Part shown: positions 34,492 to 44,149 of the stretch, piece after piece
How positions within the stretch are numbered: position 1 is the first letter of the stretch
How the letters are laid out: each line of letters starts with the position of its first letter
Assembly: GCF_016907895.1 (NCBI RefSeq)
Contig: NZ_JAFBCV010000016.1
Location: 26,351-90,350 of the forward strand
Direction: 5' to 3'
DNA length: 64,000 nucleotides
Source of the DNA: Shouchella xiaoxiensis
GTDB lineage: Bacteria; Bacillota; Bacilli; Bacillales; Bacillaceae_D
The notes under the pieces: generated by a model
The model's database searches: none
What the model was told of the DNA's origin: nothing
What the model saw: only the letters and a program-made list of their open reading frames with translations
Position numbers and translations under genes: made by a program

Positions 34492-34520
34492 TTGAAAATG
34501 AGAATCATTATCAATATAAT
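34492..34520 (+). promoter_or_regulatory. Sigma-A promoter overlapped by a Fur box
   Basis: TTGAAA (34492-34497) and TATAAT (34515-34520) are 17 bases apart. The spacer is filled by GAAAATGAGAATCATTATC (34494-34512), 17 of 19 matches to the Fur consensus GATAATGATAATCATTATC. Fur-Fe bound here would block the promoter, so the asb genes should be expressed on iron starvation. Confidence 0.88.
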
Positions 34521-34617
34521 AACGTTATAGACCACCATACAAAGCGTAAGAGGTCTTTTATTTTTCGAGTTGAGTGAGAATGAATTTCAATTAGTTGAGA
34601 GAGGAAGGATAGGCTTT

Positions 34618-36408
34618 ATGCAGTATTCTGCAAAATGTATAGCTGAAAATGCCTCTTTGCAAGCGTTTCTAAATAGTTATCTGCGAGAAACGAAGAGTGG
34701 AGATATCGTATCTACTCGTTTGAATAAAAAAGAGAAGCAAAGCAAAATCCTGCAATCGCCGCAAATGCTAATTCTCCAATTGCCACGCCAGCGTACGCAG
34801 CTACGAATCGAAGTTTGGTATGAGTCGCTTGTAGGTCGGCATACGTTTGGAACGGTCATAAAAGAAGAGGAAGACGGCTCTTGGCACCAGCAGGAACCGC
34901 TTGCTGTCCTAATTATGCTTATTCAAGAATTACACCTCCAAGCTTCGAAAGAGGGAAATGTCTCTTGTTTTGATGAATGCCTTGTGCGCATGCTTGAAAG
35001 CTATCATTCGATGTGTACGTATCTTGAACATTATTTAGACGCTGAGAAAGATGTACATGACCCTAATCAATTGTTTATTGAAGCGGAACAATCGCTTTTA
35101 TTCGGTCATTGGCTTCATCCAACACCAAAGAGCCGTCAGGGCATGGCTTTTTGGCAGCATGCGGCTTATGCGCCAGAATTGAGCGGTGAGTTCCAGCTTT
35201 ATTATTTCTTTGTTCATCATTCCATTCTTCAGCAGGAATCAATTCTTGAGCAAAGTGTATGGGAAATAGTAACGGAGAATGCCGAGCTAGACGCTTTGGA
35301 CGAAAAGTGGTTTCCGTTTCCGATGCACCCACTGCAGGCTCAGTTTTTACTTGATCAGCCTCATGTGAAGGAAGCAATTCGATCCGGATTGATTCAAGAT
35401 TACGGTCCGAGCGGAGAATCTTTTACGGCAACCTCCTCCTTGCGAACGGTTTTTAATCAAACAAGTAGCTGGATGTACAAATTTTCTATCCCAGTCAAAG
35501 TAACGAATTCACTAAGAGTCAACAAGCGACATGAACTGCGCGCTGGTATTTTCATTGAAAAAGTGCTGAACCAGGCTTCTTGGAAAAGTGAAACCTGTCA
35601 CCTGATTGCGGATCCGGCTTATGCAACCGTGTTGTTGCCAGATCTGAACGAAACAGGTTTTGAAATGATTATCCGCGCAAATCCGTTTACGAACGGCGGC
35701 AGAGGTGTGACAACAATTGCTGCGCTGGTACAGGACCCTTTACCTGGCAGTGATTCAAAGCTAGCTATAATTATTAAACAGCTGGCCCAGAAAGAACGGC
35801 GTTCAATTTGCGCTATGAGTGAGAAGTGGTTTAGCACCTATCTAGAAAACGCGGTGATCCCGTTAATCATGCTCTATGACGAACTAGGTATCGCGCTTGA
35901 AGCTCACCAGCAAAACAGCTTGCTTGATGTAAGTAGCGGCTATCCGGCGCACTATTATTACCGCGACAACCAAGGCTACTATCTCGCTAAATCTTACCGG
36001 AGGAAGCTGATGGAAAGAGAGCCCGACTTGCGGCATGCTGAAGGTTTGTTTTATGACGATGCGCTAATTGAAGACCGCTTTACATACTACTTACTGTTGA
36101 ATCAAATTTTTGCGGTCATTCACCGCTTTGGTGTTGATCAATTGTTAGATGAGTCTCGACTGCTGACATTGTTGCACGACCGCTTAACAACTTGTGCGCA
36201 AGCGTGTATGGGGGTAGGGAAATCTTTTATCCACTCAGTGTTAACAAAAGAACGTCTCGCTTTTAAAGCCAACTTGCTTACGCGCTTCCATGATGTTGAC
36301 GAATTAGCAGAAGCACTGGAGCAGGCCGTCTATGTCACGATTCCTAATCCGTTTCTGAATGGTTTGCAAAAGGAGGTCTATCATGGCGATACCGTCGCAG
36401 CTACCTAG
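34618..36408 (+). CDS. asbA: Petrobactin synthetase AsbA (NIS, IucA/IucC family)
   Basis: A 596-residue ATP-dependent NIS synthetase, close to the 602 residues of B. anthracis AsbA. Active-site motifs seen are FPMHPLQAQF, the TATSSLRTVF loop and TNSLRVNKRHEL, followed by the fingers/palm region and EAHQQNSLLD. AsbA condenses spermidine with citrate, the first step of petrobactin assembly. The start is ATG 34618, with AGGAAGG upstream; the TTG at 34570 has no ribosome binding site. It overlaps asbB by 26 bases. First gene of the Fur-controlled operon. Confidence 0.87.
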   Translation: MQYSAKCIAENASLQAFLNSYLRETKSGDIVSTRLNKKEKQSKILQSPQMLILQLPRQRTQLRIEVWYESLVGRHTFGTVIKEEEDGSWHQQEPLAVLIMLIQELHLQASKEGNVSCFDECLVRMLESYHSMCTYLEHYLDAEKDVHDPNQLFIEAEQSLLFGHWLHPTPKSRQGMAFWQHAAYAPELSGEFQLYYFFVHHSILQQESILEQSVWEIVTENAELDALDEKWFPFPMHPLQAQFLLDQPHVKEAIRSGLIQDYGPSGESFTATSSLRTVFNQTSSWMYKFSIPVKVTNSLRVNKRHELRAGIFIEKVLNQASWKSETCHLIADPAYATVLLPDLNETGFEMIIRANPFTNGGRGVTTIAALVQDPLPGSDSKLAIIIKQLAQKERRSICAMSEKWFSTYLENAVIPLIMLYDELGIALEAHQQNSLLDVSSGYPAHYYYRDNQGYYLAKSYRRKLMEREPDLRHAEGLFYDDALIEDRFTYYLLLNQIFAVIHRFGVDQLLDESRLLTLLHDRLTTCAQACMGVGKSFIHSVLTKERLAFKANLLTRFHDVDELAEALEQAVYVTIPNPFLNGLQKEVYHGDTVAAT

Positions 36409-38125
36409 CAAAAACGAACAGCGCATTATCCGCCAATTGGTAGAGTCGATCTTGTTTGAACGGCTTTTGCCTTATCAGGAGTCCGATTTGCAAGAGGATT
36501 GGAAGTTGTTCTCTATCACAGGGGCTAAGCGAACCTATCAATGTCTTGGCAAGCGTGCTGCCTTTGACCGTGTCCGCCTGCAAGGAATGCCTCTTATTTC
36601 AAGGAGTGATGGTTTTCAGGCAATCCCGACACTAGCTGAAATTGTTGAAGATGCCCCTTTATCCAAGGAAAACCAGCTAGCACTCCTACATGAACTGGAG
36701 CAAACTGCCCAGTTGTCAGACTGGAATGATGCGCATATTTGTAAGCTGCCATCAAGACGCGATTTGTCTTATGAGCAGTTGGAATCGGCACTAAGTGAAG
36801 GGCATCCCTACCACCCTTGTTTTAAAGCGCGAACCGGTTTTACGACCGCTGATCATCGCGCTTATGGCAATGAAGCAGATGAGGGGTTTATGCTGACCTG
36901 GATCGGTATAAAGAAAGAGGCTGTTGCCATCTACTTTCCGGAGGAAGAGCATAGCTTTTGGCAGCGAGAACTTGGCTACGGGCAGTGGAGTACGATTGTC
37001 AAAGCGCTCTGTCAAGCAGGTGGACAGCTAACGGAATACCGTCTGTTTCCAGTTCATCCGTGGCAGTGGAACTGGGTACAGAAAAAGGAATTAAAAAAAG
37101 CGCTTGCGAAAAAAGACATTCTCTTCATCGGTCAATTTGGTTCATCCTATCGCGCAACCCATTCGTTACGGACATTGTTCAATCGCGATGCACCAGAAAA
37201 GGCTCATCTTAAACTGCCGCTTCATGTGATGAATACATCATCGATTCGAACCATTGAGCCTGAGAGCGTTGCGGCAGCCCCGAAACTGTCTGCTTGGCTG
37301 AGGGGAATTGTCGCACAAGATGGTACGTTAACAACGAAGTATGATGTACGGGTGCTGAGTGAATATGCGGGTGCTGCCTATGAACCGGCAGAGCCCTCAT
37401 CGTTGAGCAAGGAACTGAATTTCTTGTTTCGTGAAAGTGTTGCTAGCCATCTACATCTAAGTGAGACGGCGATTCCTTTTAATGCGCTAGCTTTACAGGA
37501 GAAAGACGGGGAGTTATTTATTGCCCGTTCAATCGAGACATATGGCATTGAAGCCTGGCTCGAGCAGCTAATTGAGGTTAGCGTCATCCCGATCATCCAT
37601 TTATGTGCTGTTCATGGAATTGCGTTAGAGGCGCACGGCCAGAATATGATCTTAATCGAGGAAAGAGGCTGGCCGAAAGGGATTATGCTGCGAGATTTTC
37701 ATGAAAGTGTGGAGTATTACGAACCGTGGATTGAAGATAAAGTCGCTATCCCGCCATTTGCCCAGCTCCACTCCGCTTTTAAAAAAGGAAAAGACGATCA
37801 GTATTACTGGATGTCTTCACCCGAGGCATTACGGGAACTTGTGATGGATACACTGTTCGTTTACCATTTAGCGGATTTGTCGTGGCAGCTTGAACAAAGC
37901 CAGCAGCTAGCTGAGCATCGGTTCTGGGAAGTCGTCAATCGTTGTCTAACACGTTATTTTGATAGTGGAATCGTTTCAGAAAAAAGGCTTAAGGCACTCG
38001 ATTTTGATGCCAGCGTTATTGCGACTGAATCGTTATTCAAAAAAAAATGGACAGGGGTACGAGAAAGCTCACACCTGATAAAAAATTCGCTTCATAAGGA
38101 GGTTAACCAGCATGTTTATCGTTGA
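36383..38125 (+). CDS. asbB: Petrobactin synthetase AsbB (NIS, IucA/IucC family)
   Basis: A 580-residue NIS synthetase with the family motifs FPVHPWQWNWV, SYRATHSLRTLFN, VMNTSSIRTIEP and EAHGQNMILI. In B. anthracis AsbB adds the second spermidine arm and completes petrobactin with AsbE-transferred 3,4-dihydroxybenzoate. AAAGGAGG at 36368-36375 fixes the ATG at 36383, inside the 3' end of asbA. The 3' end overlaps asbC by 14 bases, so translation of asbABC is coupled. Confidence 0.87.
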   Translation: MAIPSQLPSKNEQRIIRQLVESILFERLLPYQESDLQEDWKLFSITGAKRTYQCLGKRAAFDRVRLQGMPLISRSDGFQAIPTLAEIVEDAPLSKENQLALLHELEQTAQLSDWNDAHICKLPSRRDLSYEQLESALSEGHPYHPCFKARTGFTTADHRAYGNEADEGFMLTWIGIKKEAVAIYFPEEEHSFWQRELGYGQWSTIVKALCQAGGQLTEYRLFPVHPWQWNWVQKKELKKALAKKDILFIGQFGSSYRATHSLRTLFNRDAPEKAHLKLPLHVMNTSSIRTIEPESVAAAPKLSAWLRGIVAQDGTLTTKYDVRVLSEYAGAAYEPAEPSSLSKELNFLFRESVASHLHLSETAIPFNALALQEKDGELFIARSIETYGIEAWLEQLIEVSVIPIIHLCAVHGIALEAHGQNMILIEERGWPKGIMLRDFHESVEYYEPWIEDKVAIPPFAQLHSAFKKGKDDQYYWMSSPEALRELVMDTLFVYHLADLSWQLEQSQQLAEHRFWEVVNRCLTRYFDSGIVSEKRLKALDFDASVIATESLFKKKWTGVRESSHLIKNSLHKEVNQHVYR

Positions 38126-39338
38126 TGAGCAGCCCTATGGAAAAGCAGACTACGAACGGTTTGTGAATCGATTAACGGAAGATCCAATCTGGGGCAAGGC
38201 GGAAAGGTGGCGGATTGCGTTTTGTCCAGAAGACATTGGCGAATGGATCATGCTTGTCTACTATTTAAAAGAGAAACAAGGAAGTATCGTTCCGATCCAT
38301 CCGTCCATGCCCTTTGAAGGGGCAAAACTGGTCGCGCAAGAGGCGGGCTGTACGTATTTATACTACCAGTCAACCGGACTACCGGTCGTACTAAATGAAG
38401 TAGAAACGAGACATGAAAGAGGGATCGTTCAGTTCAGCTCAGGGACAACGGGGTTACCGAAGCAACTTGTGCGGAGCTGGGCGTCGATCGAGCAAGAATT
38501 AAACGCTTATCGCGAAGCATGGACGGATCATGTTCATGATACCGTCATCGTTGCTTGTCCCATCACTCATTCATATGGCTTAATAAGTGGTGTTCTTGCT
38601 GGCCTTGAGCAAGGAAAAAACGTTGTGATTGTCACGACACAAAATCCAAAATATGTGTTAGCACAAACGCTAACATACCCAAACCATGTCCTGTACGCCG
38701 CGCCGCCGTTGCTTCATATGCTTGCGAAGTTAACCAAGCAAAAGCTTAATGGCGTGATGACATCAGGTACCCGCCTCCCGGATAAATGGTTTAGAATCAT
38801 TCAAGCTGCAAGTCGCTTTATTATGCAGCAATATGGTTGCTCAGAAGTGGGCTGTATCAGTGTCGCAACAAATGTAAGTCATCCAGATGAAATAGGAAAA
38901 CCATTGTCTCATCACATCGTCAAGGCAGGCACACGAGAACAGCCAGCTGTGATAGAGATTCAGCGTCAGGAAGGAAGATGCAACACAGGTGATCTCGGAT
39001 TCATCGGTCAGAATGGGACGCTTTATTTTGTAGAACGGGTTAGTGATGTCATGATTGTTGCCGGTGCAAATGTTTACCCGCATGAGGTTGAGCGTGTTCT
39101 CCTGCAGCATAAGCGGATTGAAGATGCTGTTGTTTACAAGAAAGTCGACTCTCTTTCCGGTGATCGAGTCTGCGCGCAGGTTGTAGCATCTGATTTGGAA
39201 GAAAGCAACGTGAGAAACTGGTGCGCTACCTATCTAGCTCTTTATCAAATTCCTAAAGAGATTCATTTTGTAGATGCAATAGAAAAAGGCGCAAATGGAA
39301 AAATAAATCGCAAACAGATTGGTGGTGGCACGCTATGA
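38112..39338 (+). CDS. asbC: 3,4-dihydroxybenzoate-AMP ligase AsbC
   Basis: A 408-residue ANL adenylation enzyme, short as AsbC is (about 412). FSSGTTGLPK at 108-117, CNTGDLGFI, the hinge VERVSDVMIVAGANVYPHE and the C-terminal lysine in GANGKINRKQ are visible. It activates 3,4-dihydroxybenzoate and loads it on the AsbD carrier encoded next. TAAGGAGG precedes the ATG at normal spacing within the end of asbB. Confidence 0.88.
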   Translation: MFIVDEQPYGKADYERFVNRLTEDPIWGKAERWRIAFCPEDIGEWIMLVYYLKEKQGSIVPIHPSMPFEGAKLVAQEAGCTYLYYQSTGLPVVLNEVETRHERGIVQFSSGTTGLPKQLVRSWASIEQELNAYREAWTDHVHDTVIVACPITHSYGLISGVLAGLEQGKNVVIVTTQNPKYVLAQTLTYPNHVLYAAPPLLHMLAKLTKQKLNGVMTSGTRLPDKWFRIIQAASRFIMQQYGCSEVGCISVATNVSHPDEIGKPLSHHIVKAGTREQPAVIEIQRQEGRCNTGDLGFIGQNGTLYFVERVSDVMIVAGANVYPHEVERVLLQHKRIEDAVVYKKVDSLSGDRVCAQVVASDLEESNVRNWCATYLALYQIPKEIHFVDAIEKGANGKINRKQIGGGTL

Positions 39339-39604
39339 CCTATGAACAAGCAGTCGAGACAATCCATTTCATTATGAAAACCGAGCTCGATTTACATACA
39401 TTGGATTCCTTTCACGAATTCGCTCGCTTAAATGAAGATTTAGCGGTTGATTCAGTGATGATCTTACAAATTTTATTAGAGCTTGAAATGGAATACGGCA
39501 TTGACATTCCGGACGAGAAGCTAGAGCGCTCCATTTTCCACAGCGTCGAAAGCCTTGCTCGCTTTATTGAAGCTCAAGAAGAGTTGAAGCCGACGTATGA
39601 TTAA
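39335..39604 (+). CDS. asbD: Aryl carrier protein AsbD
   Basis: An 89-residue acyl carrier protein. The phosphopantetheine serine is Ser40 in LAVDSVMIL, at the start of helix 2. It carries the 3,4-dihydroxybenzoyl group from AsbC to AsbE. Its start overlaps asbC by four bases (ATGA) and its stop overlaps the asbE start by eight bases, the tight packing usual in this operon. Confidence 0.87.
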   Translation: MTYEQAVETIHFIMKTELDLHTLDSFHEFARLNEDLAVDSVMILQILLELEMEYGIDIPDEKLERSIFHSVESLARFIEAQEELKPTYD

Positions 39605-40576
39605 AGTCCATTGTTTTGTGAGCTGTGTCTGTGAATTACTAAAGAAACAAGGGATTGATCATCGGCCGTACTATTTTGGCGTGTGGGATGCGGATTTTTT
39701 TCGTGGATGCGACGGGTGCCTTGACCTATCACTCTGACAATATCGATCACTCCTTTTTCAAAGAATGGTATGAGACGTTATATGGGATTACGTTGCAGGA
39801 GTGGTATGACGACACGACCGACATCAAAAGCAGCGAACGTTGCCACTTTCTTGCGCATACTTGAGGAGAAAGAGGAAGATAGCTGCGTGATGGTCATGCT
39901 TGATTTGGCCTTACTTCCGGAACGGGAAAATAAATTCCAGCAGTCGCCTTTTCCTCACTATGTCATGATTGAGCAAACGGAGCATCATGACGAGTGGATG
40001 ATGTATGATCCGGATTTCCGCTGGGAAGGTCGAATAAACAAACAGCTTGTTCTTGCGGCGATCGCGTCACCCGATGTCGGTGGCGGCTATCTGTTTTCGA
40101 GTAGAGAGATTCGTCCACCAACAGATAAGACGGTGGAAGCGTATTTCCGAACCTGTATGAAAGAACAGACAAACCCATTAACGAACGCAGTGCATTCAAT
40201 TGTTGATTCATTTTGGCAAGGCAGTCATAAAGAACGCTTGGCTGATTTACCACTAGCGTTAAAGCAATTACCGGTATTGGCCATTCGAAAATATGCTTAT
40301 GAACACGCCTTTGCGTTCTTTTGGTTTAAGCTCCAGTTTACCGAAGCGACGTTTGAGTACTGGTGTGACAAAATTGAAGCGTTAGAACATGGCTTTAAAG
40401 CGATTCATTACCGAGCGATGAAACTAGCTAAGACGCAAACAGAACAAGACTATAATCATCTATGCGCGCAACTAAATGAACAGAACTTGCGCGAAAAAGC
40501 GATAAAACACCAGCTCGTAACTTACTTTGACCAGTGGCTTCTTGTCAAACCAGAAAAAGAACTTCAGGAAAGCTAA
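39597..40576 (+). pseudogene. asbE: Petrobactin biosynthesis AsbE, broken by two frameshifts
   Basis: From ATG 39597 the frame reads MIKVHCFVSC...HRPYYFGVWDADFF and then fails; the homology to AsbE continues in the next frame (VDATGALTYHSDNIDH to LQEWYDD) and then in the third (ANVATFLRILEEKEEDS to the end). Both shifts can be explained by single extra bases in homopolymers: T7 at 39695-39701 and A4 at 39826-39829. Corrected, the protein has 325 residues, as expected for AsbE (about 327), which joins dihydroxybenzoyl-AsbD to spermidine. Either the gene is a recent pseudogene or the sequence has indel errors. Confidence 0.8.
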
Positions 40577-40587
40577 AGGAGGAAATG

Positions 40588-41412
40588 ATGAACGTATCGA
40601 TCTGTACTATCTCATTTCGGCACAGCTTGCAATCGATTGAACAGCTGGCTCATTGGTCTGCAGAACATGGGTTTGATGGAATTGAATTGTGTGGCGCGCA
40701 TGCCCGCAATTTACACAGCAGTCCCGAGCTAAATGGTCAATGGCTCCAGTCCTACGGTTTATCCGTACCGCTAATAAGTGATTATTTGCCTTTGCATCAA
40801 GAGTGGGAAAGCATTTTCCCACCGCTTAAAAGCCTGATTACACTAGCAGAACGTTGGCAAACAAATAAGCTGCGGATTTTTGCTGGAGATTTAGGAAGCC
40901 AGCAGATTTCTTCAGATCAGCGCAACCATCTCGTGAAGCAGCTCAGACGTGCCTGTCACTATGCGGCTGAACACGGGAGGCAGATTCTAGTTGAAATTCA
41001 CCCGCGCACGCTCTGTGACAGTATTCCGTCTACATTGCAGCTGTTTGGAGAAGTGAATCATCCTGCTTTAAAAATTAACTTTGACGTGTTACATACATGG
41101 GAAAGCGGGGCGAACATCAATCGTGCCTTTACCGAGCTGCGCCCGTTTATTGAGCATCTCCATTTAAAAAACGTCCATAATCGCAGTGATTTAGACGTGT
41201 TTCTGCCGGAGCGGGTTTTTCAAGCATCTGCGTCAAGAAAAGGCATGACTAGCTTATTTCACGGAGTGATTGATTATGATGCATTTTTATCCGAGCATGA
41301 TTTAACCGGTTTAAACGCTTCGCTTGAATGGTTCGGTGCCCATCCATTTGAGGTGTTACAAGAAGATAACCGCAAATTACGTGCTTATCGCAAGGAAAAA
41401 CTGTACCATTAA
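40588..41412 (+). CDS. asbF: 3-dehydroshikimate dehydratase AsbF
   Basis: A 274-residue TIM-barrel enzyme (AsbF of B. anthracis is 280). Divalent metal and catalytic residues appear in VEIHPRTL, NFDVLHTWESG, HLKNVH and SLEWFG. It converts 3-dehydroshikimate to 3,4-dihydroxybenzoate, the catechol precursor characteristic of petrobactin. AAAGGAGG lies at 40575-40582; the second ATG (40588) gives better spacing than the first (40585). Last gene of the operon. Confidence 0.88.
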   Translation: MNVSICTISFRHSLQSIEQLAHWSAEHGFDGIELCGAHARNLHSSPELNGQWLQSYGLSVPLISDYLPLHQEWESIFPPLKSLITLAERWQTNKLRIFAGDLGSQQISSDQRNHLVKQLRRACHYAAEHGRQILVEIHPRTLCDSIPSTLQLFGEVNHPALKINFDVLHTWESGANINRAFTELRPFIEHLHLKNVHNRSDLDVFLPERVFQASASRKGMTSLFHGVIDYDAFLSEHDLTGLNASLEWFGAHPFEVLQEDNRKLRAYRKEKLYH

Positions 41413-41431
41413 TCGAATCTCTTTTTACGCA

Positions 41432-41473
41432 ACGCGTCCGATTCAGTTTATCGGGCGTGTTTTTTTTTTTTTT
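41432..41473 (+). terminator. Terminator of the asb operon
   Basis: ACGCGTCCGAT pairs with ATCGGGCGTGT (G-T pairs included), followed by a run of 14 T. Confidence 0.88.
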
Positions 41474-41534
41474 CAATTTCTGGAACGTTTAGAGTCTATG
41501 TCTCGTATGAAAGAAAGGAGAGGGGGGAGCGTTA

Positions 41535-42611
41535 TTGCTTACAAAAGCAGCAGAAAGAATGGTGGAGCAAGAGCTAAGCGATGCCAAAAAAGCGAGTATC
41601 CTTATAGGTGTAAGAACAAAAGACGAGCAGTTCATATCAGGATCGATTCACGACGATCCTCATAATGACGATTTAGGCAACGCAGTTTTTGAAATAGGTT
41701 CGACCACGAAGACATTTACAAGTCTACTATTAGCAAAATGCATTTTAGCAAACAAGGTTTCACTGGATGAACCAGTAGCTTCCTATAAACCAGAATACAA
41801 GCGAGCCTTAACGCATAACGGCAAGGAAGTAACCTTTCGCCACCTATCCACGCATTTATCTGGTTTGCCACGAGAAGACATGAAAACGATTCGGCACTCT
41901 GTCAAAAAAAATAAAGATGCGCGTGATAATCCGTACAAATACTTCACGAAAACGAATCTCAATCAATTCTTTCTCGACTTCGATTTAAAGCAGGAAATTA
42001 ATAAAAAGTGGCGTTATTCCAATGTAGGAATTGGGTTATTAGGAAATACTTTAGCAGACATACTCGGTGTATCGTACGAAGAGGCAATCCAATCGGAAAT
42101 TTTAGCCCCTTTAGGAATGAATGATACCTTTATTAGCGGGTCAGAGGAGCAACAGCAGCGGTACGTCCAAGCTTACAATAAAAAAAGCGAACCGGTTCCA
42201 CCGATGTTGCTGCCGGGTATGAACAGTGCCGGCGCGCTTAAAAGCACTCTTCATGACATGTTGCGCTACTTGGAACATCAAATGGGTATGGTTGACAGTC
42301 CATTAAGAGAAGAGATTGAATTGACGCAGCATATTCAGGCGCAAACAAAGTGGAAGGATTTTCACATGGGACTTGGTTGGTTTATAGAAACCAAGAAGTG
42401 GAGTCCCTATCCGATTATTCATCACGGCGGAACCACAATGGGTTTTCATACATACTGCGGATTTATGAAAGAGACTCAGACCGGCATCGTCATCTGTTCA
42501 ACGATTCAATTAAAGCCGCTGAGAATGGTGAAAATGGTGCTAAATCTGACGGGTGGGGTTAACGAGAACATTGCGAAAGAGATTTTTACCCAAAGTGAAT
42601 TTCTAAAGTAG
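41535..42611 (+). CDS. Serine hydrolase of the class C beta-lactamase family
   Basis: A 358-residue beta-lactamase/PBP-like hydrolase. The active-site STTK (SxxK) is near 55-58 in EIGSTTKTFTS, the YSN motif in WRYSNVGIG and the HGG motif in IIHHGGTTMG. No signal peptide is seen, so it is probably cytoplasmic: an esterase or peptidase rather than a periplasmic-type lactamase. TTG start with GGGGGGAG a few bases upstream. A 14-T tract precedes the gene as part of the asb terminator. Confidence 0.8.
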   Translation: MLTKAAERMVEQELSDAKKASILIGVRTKDEQFISGSIHDDPHNDDLGNAVFEIGSTTKTFTSLLLAKCILANKVSLDEPVASYKPEYKRALTHNGKEVTFRHLSTHLSGLPREDMKTIRHSVKKNKDARDNPYKYFTKTNLNQFFLDFDLKQEINKKWRYSNVGIGLLGNTLADILGVSYEEAIQSEILAPLGMNDTFISGSEEQQQRYVQAYNKKSEPVPPMLLPGMNSAGALKSTLHDMLRYLEHQMGMVDSPLREEIELTQHIQAQTKWKDFHMGLGWFIETKKWSPYPIIHHGGTTMGFHTYCGFMKETQTGIVICSTIQLKPLRMVKMVLNLTGGVNENIAKEIFTQSEFLK

Positions 42612-42665
42612 ATTGCCAGCGGTTGGACAGTTAAAGAGAAAAGGAATAGTCCAGCCGCTGGCAAT
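42612..42665. terminator. Long hairpin between convergent genes
   Basis: ATTGCCAGCGG-TTGGAC pairs with GTCCAG-CCGCTGGCAAT, 17 pairs. The right arm lies in the last codons of the Mga-like gene. There are no strong T tracts. Confidence 0.65.
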
Positions 42666-44088
42666 GGAGCCGTTCACACTTTTCGTGAATTTTATGTAAA
42701 TCCGAAAAAGTAAGTGGGTAATGAATATAAAGAACATTCTGTTGTGATTTCTTTAAGAGTGGTGTGTCTGTAACAATGATTGGGAAAGAGCTATCTGCTT
42801 GTTGTTGCATAGCTGAAGTAACCATTTTTAGTTGAAACGGCACATAATCATTGATTTTTTCTGAAATCATTTCTTCATAGACTGGTCCTTCGCCAGAAAC
42901 AATTAACATCTCTAGAGGTGGATGAAATTTATTAATGTCTACAAAGGTGTAAAGCAAAAGCAAATATCGAATTTTTAACAACTGATTAGGTGCTTGTTCG
43001 ATTGAAGCAATCTTTTCTGAAATCTGCTCGACTACATTGTTCAAAGCTGGATGTTGTTTAGCAATGGCTTTCCCGTGAGTCACGTCTTTGTATGTTGTAA
43101 ATGGGACAGGGTGGTAGCGGTTAGTAATGTGAAGCTGTAATAGATGGCCAGCTATATGGGTTCGAGTGGTACCTTTTAACGCATTTGGAAAAATTTGATC
43201 GAACACTTCGAGAAAACGAGTCGTTAAGAGCCACTCGGCTGTTTGATGTTTTTTATTAATAGCTATATTTTGCTCCAACAGCAGCATGGGATGATAGGTA
43301 AACGGAGCATTTACCACTGTCATTAATAAGAAGTCTTCTTCTCCTCTACGGTTATTTTCTGGAATGTTGATTAGAAAAGGCTCGCAAGCATCAATAATTC
43401 TCTGGCGAATTTCCTCTGGAAAACGAGAGTCATACTGATCAACATAATGTCCTTGGCTCGTTCGATGGTACTGTGACCCGAGCAAATAGAGAAACGACTC
43501 ATACTGCATGTTTGATAACTGTAAATCAAAGGTAGAAACAATGGCATCGAGACGATCCTCAATAAGCTGTTTGTCAAAAGGAAATGGCCAGAAAATTCCA
43601 TTCGTTATTTCAAATAAGACGATGTAATAAAATTGTCTTATTTGTCGTTCCTGTCCTTTTAGCTGTAGTGAGCGCAAGTCAAAGGAAAGCTGGTAATCTC
43701 GAAGCCATGTATTAATATTTTTTAATTTGCGAAAAAAAGTAGCCCGACTTATAAAGTGTTTTTCAACAAACGTATTTGCTTTTTGTTGATGGGCGATGGC
43801 TTCAAGAAAAAAGCGTACCATGTCATCTTGCAAATATAATCGATGAAGCATTTCTCGGATAATCAGCTCATCTTTTCCCGAAAGCTGGAGGATTGAGTCT
43901 GGTTTCAATTCAATCTTCATTGAAGAAGATTTGGTCACAAACGTTTGTTGTAGTTCTGCTAATGTATAATCAACGGTTCGTATAGAACAATTAAGGTCCA
44001 AGACCAATTCTTCTTTATTTACGGAATCCTCTAGGCTGAGCTTATATATGAGTTTGATTAAACGTTCAATTCGTTTATCTATTAACAT
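42631..44088 (-). CDS. Mga/AtxA-like transcriptional regulator
   Basis: A 485-residue regulator: two N-terminal helix-turn-helix regions (about 5-65 and 80-170, with CSIRTVDYTLAEL and FISRATFFRKLKNINTWL), a central PRD-like helical part and a C-terminal domain. The layout is that of Mga, which activates surface-protein genes in streptococci, and of AtxA in B. anthracis. It lies just downstream of the WxL surface operon on the same strand, 61 bases after the sortase gene, and is the natural candidate to control it. PTS-linked control through the PRD-like part is inference. Confidence 0.75.
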   Translation of the reverse strand: MLIDKRIERLIKLIYKLSLEDSVNKEELVLDLNCSIRTVDYTLAELQQTFVTKSSSMKIELKPDSILQLSGKDELIIREMLHRLYLQDDMVRFFLEAIAHQQKANTFVEKHFISRATFFRKLKNINTWLRDYQLSFDLRSLQLKGQERQIRQFYYIVLFEITNGIFWPFPFDKQLIEDRLDAIVSTFDLQLSNMQYESFLYLLGSQYHRTSQGHYVDQYDSRFPEEIRQRIIDACEPFLINIPENNRRGEEDFLLMTVVNAPFTYHPMLLLEQNIAINKKHQTAEWLLTTRFLEVFDQIFPNALKGTTRTHIAGHLLQLHITNRYHPVPFTTYKDVTHGKAIAKQHPALNNVVEQISEKIASIEQAPNQLLKIRYLLLLYTFVDINKFHPPLEMLIVSGEGPVYEEMISEKINDYVPFQLKMVTSAMQQQADSSFPIIVTDTPLLKKSQQNVLYIHYPLTFSDLHKIHEKCERLHCQRLDYSFSL

Positions 44089-44149
44089 AATGAGTTTCCT
44101 CTACAAGATTTGACCTTTTGGTCCTGTTGTTTTCATTTTCTAAGATTCC

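Noticed and set aside
39655..39864. Separate 69-codon gene upstream of asbE
   Set aside because: Its translation is the middle part of AsbE in another frame; it is a piece of the frameshifted gene.
41535..42611. Antibiotic resistance beta-lactamase
   Set aside because: The SxxK, YSN and HGG motifs are there, but there is no signal peptide and the family mostly contains esterases and peptidases; resistance is not supported.
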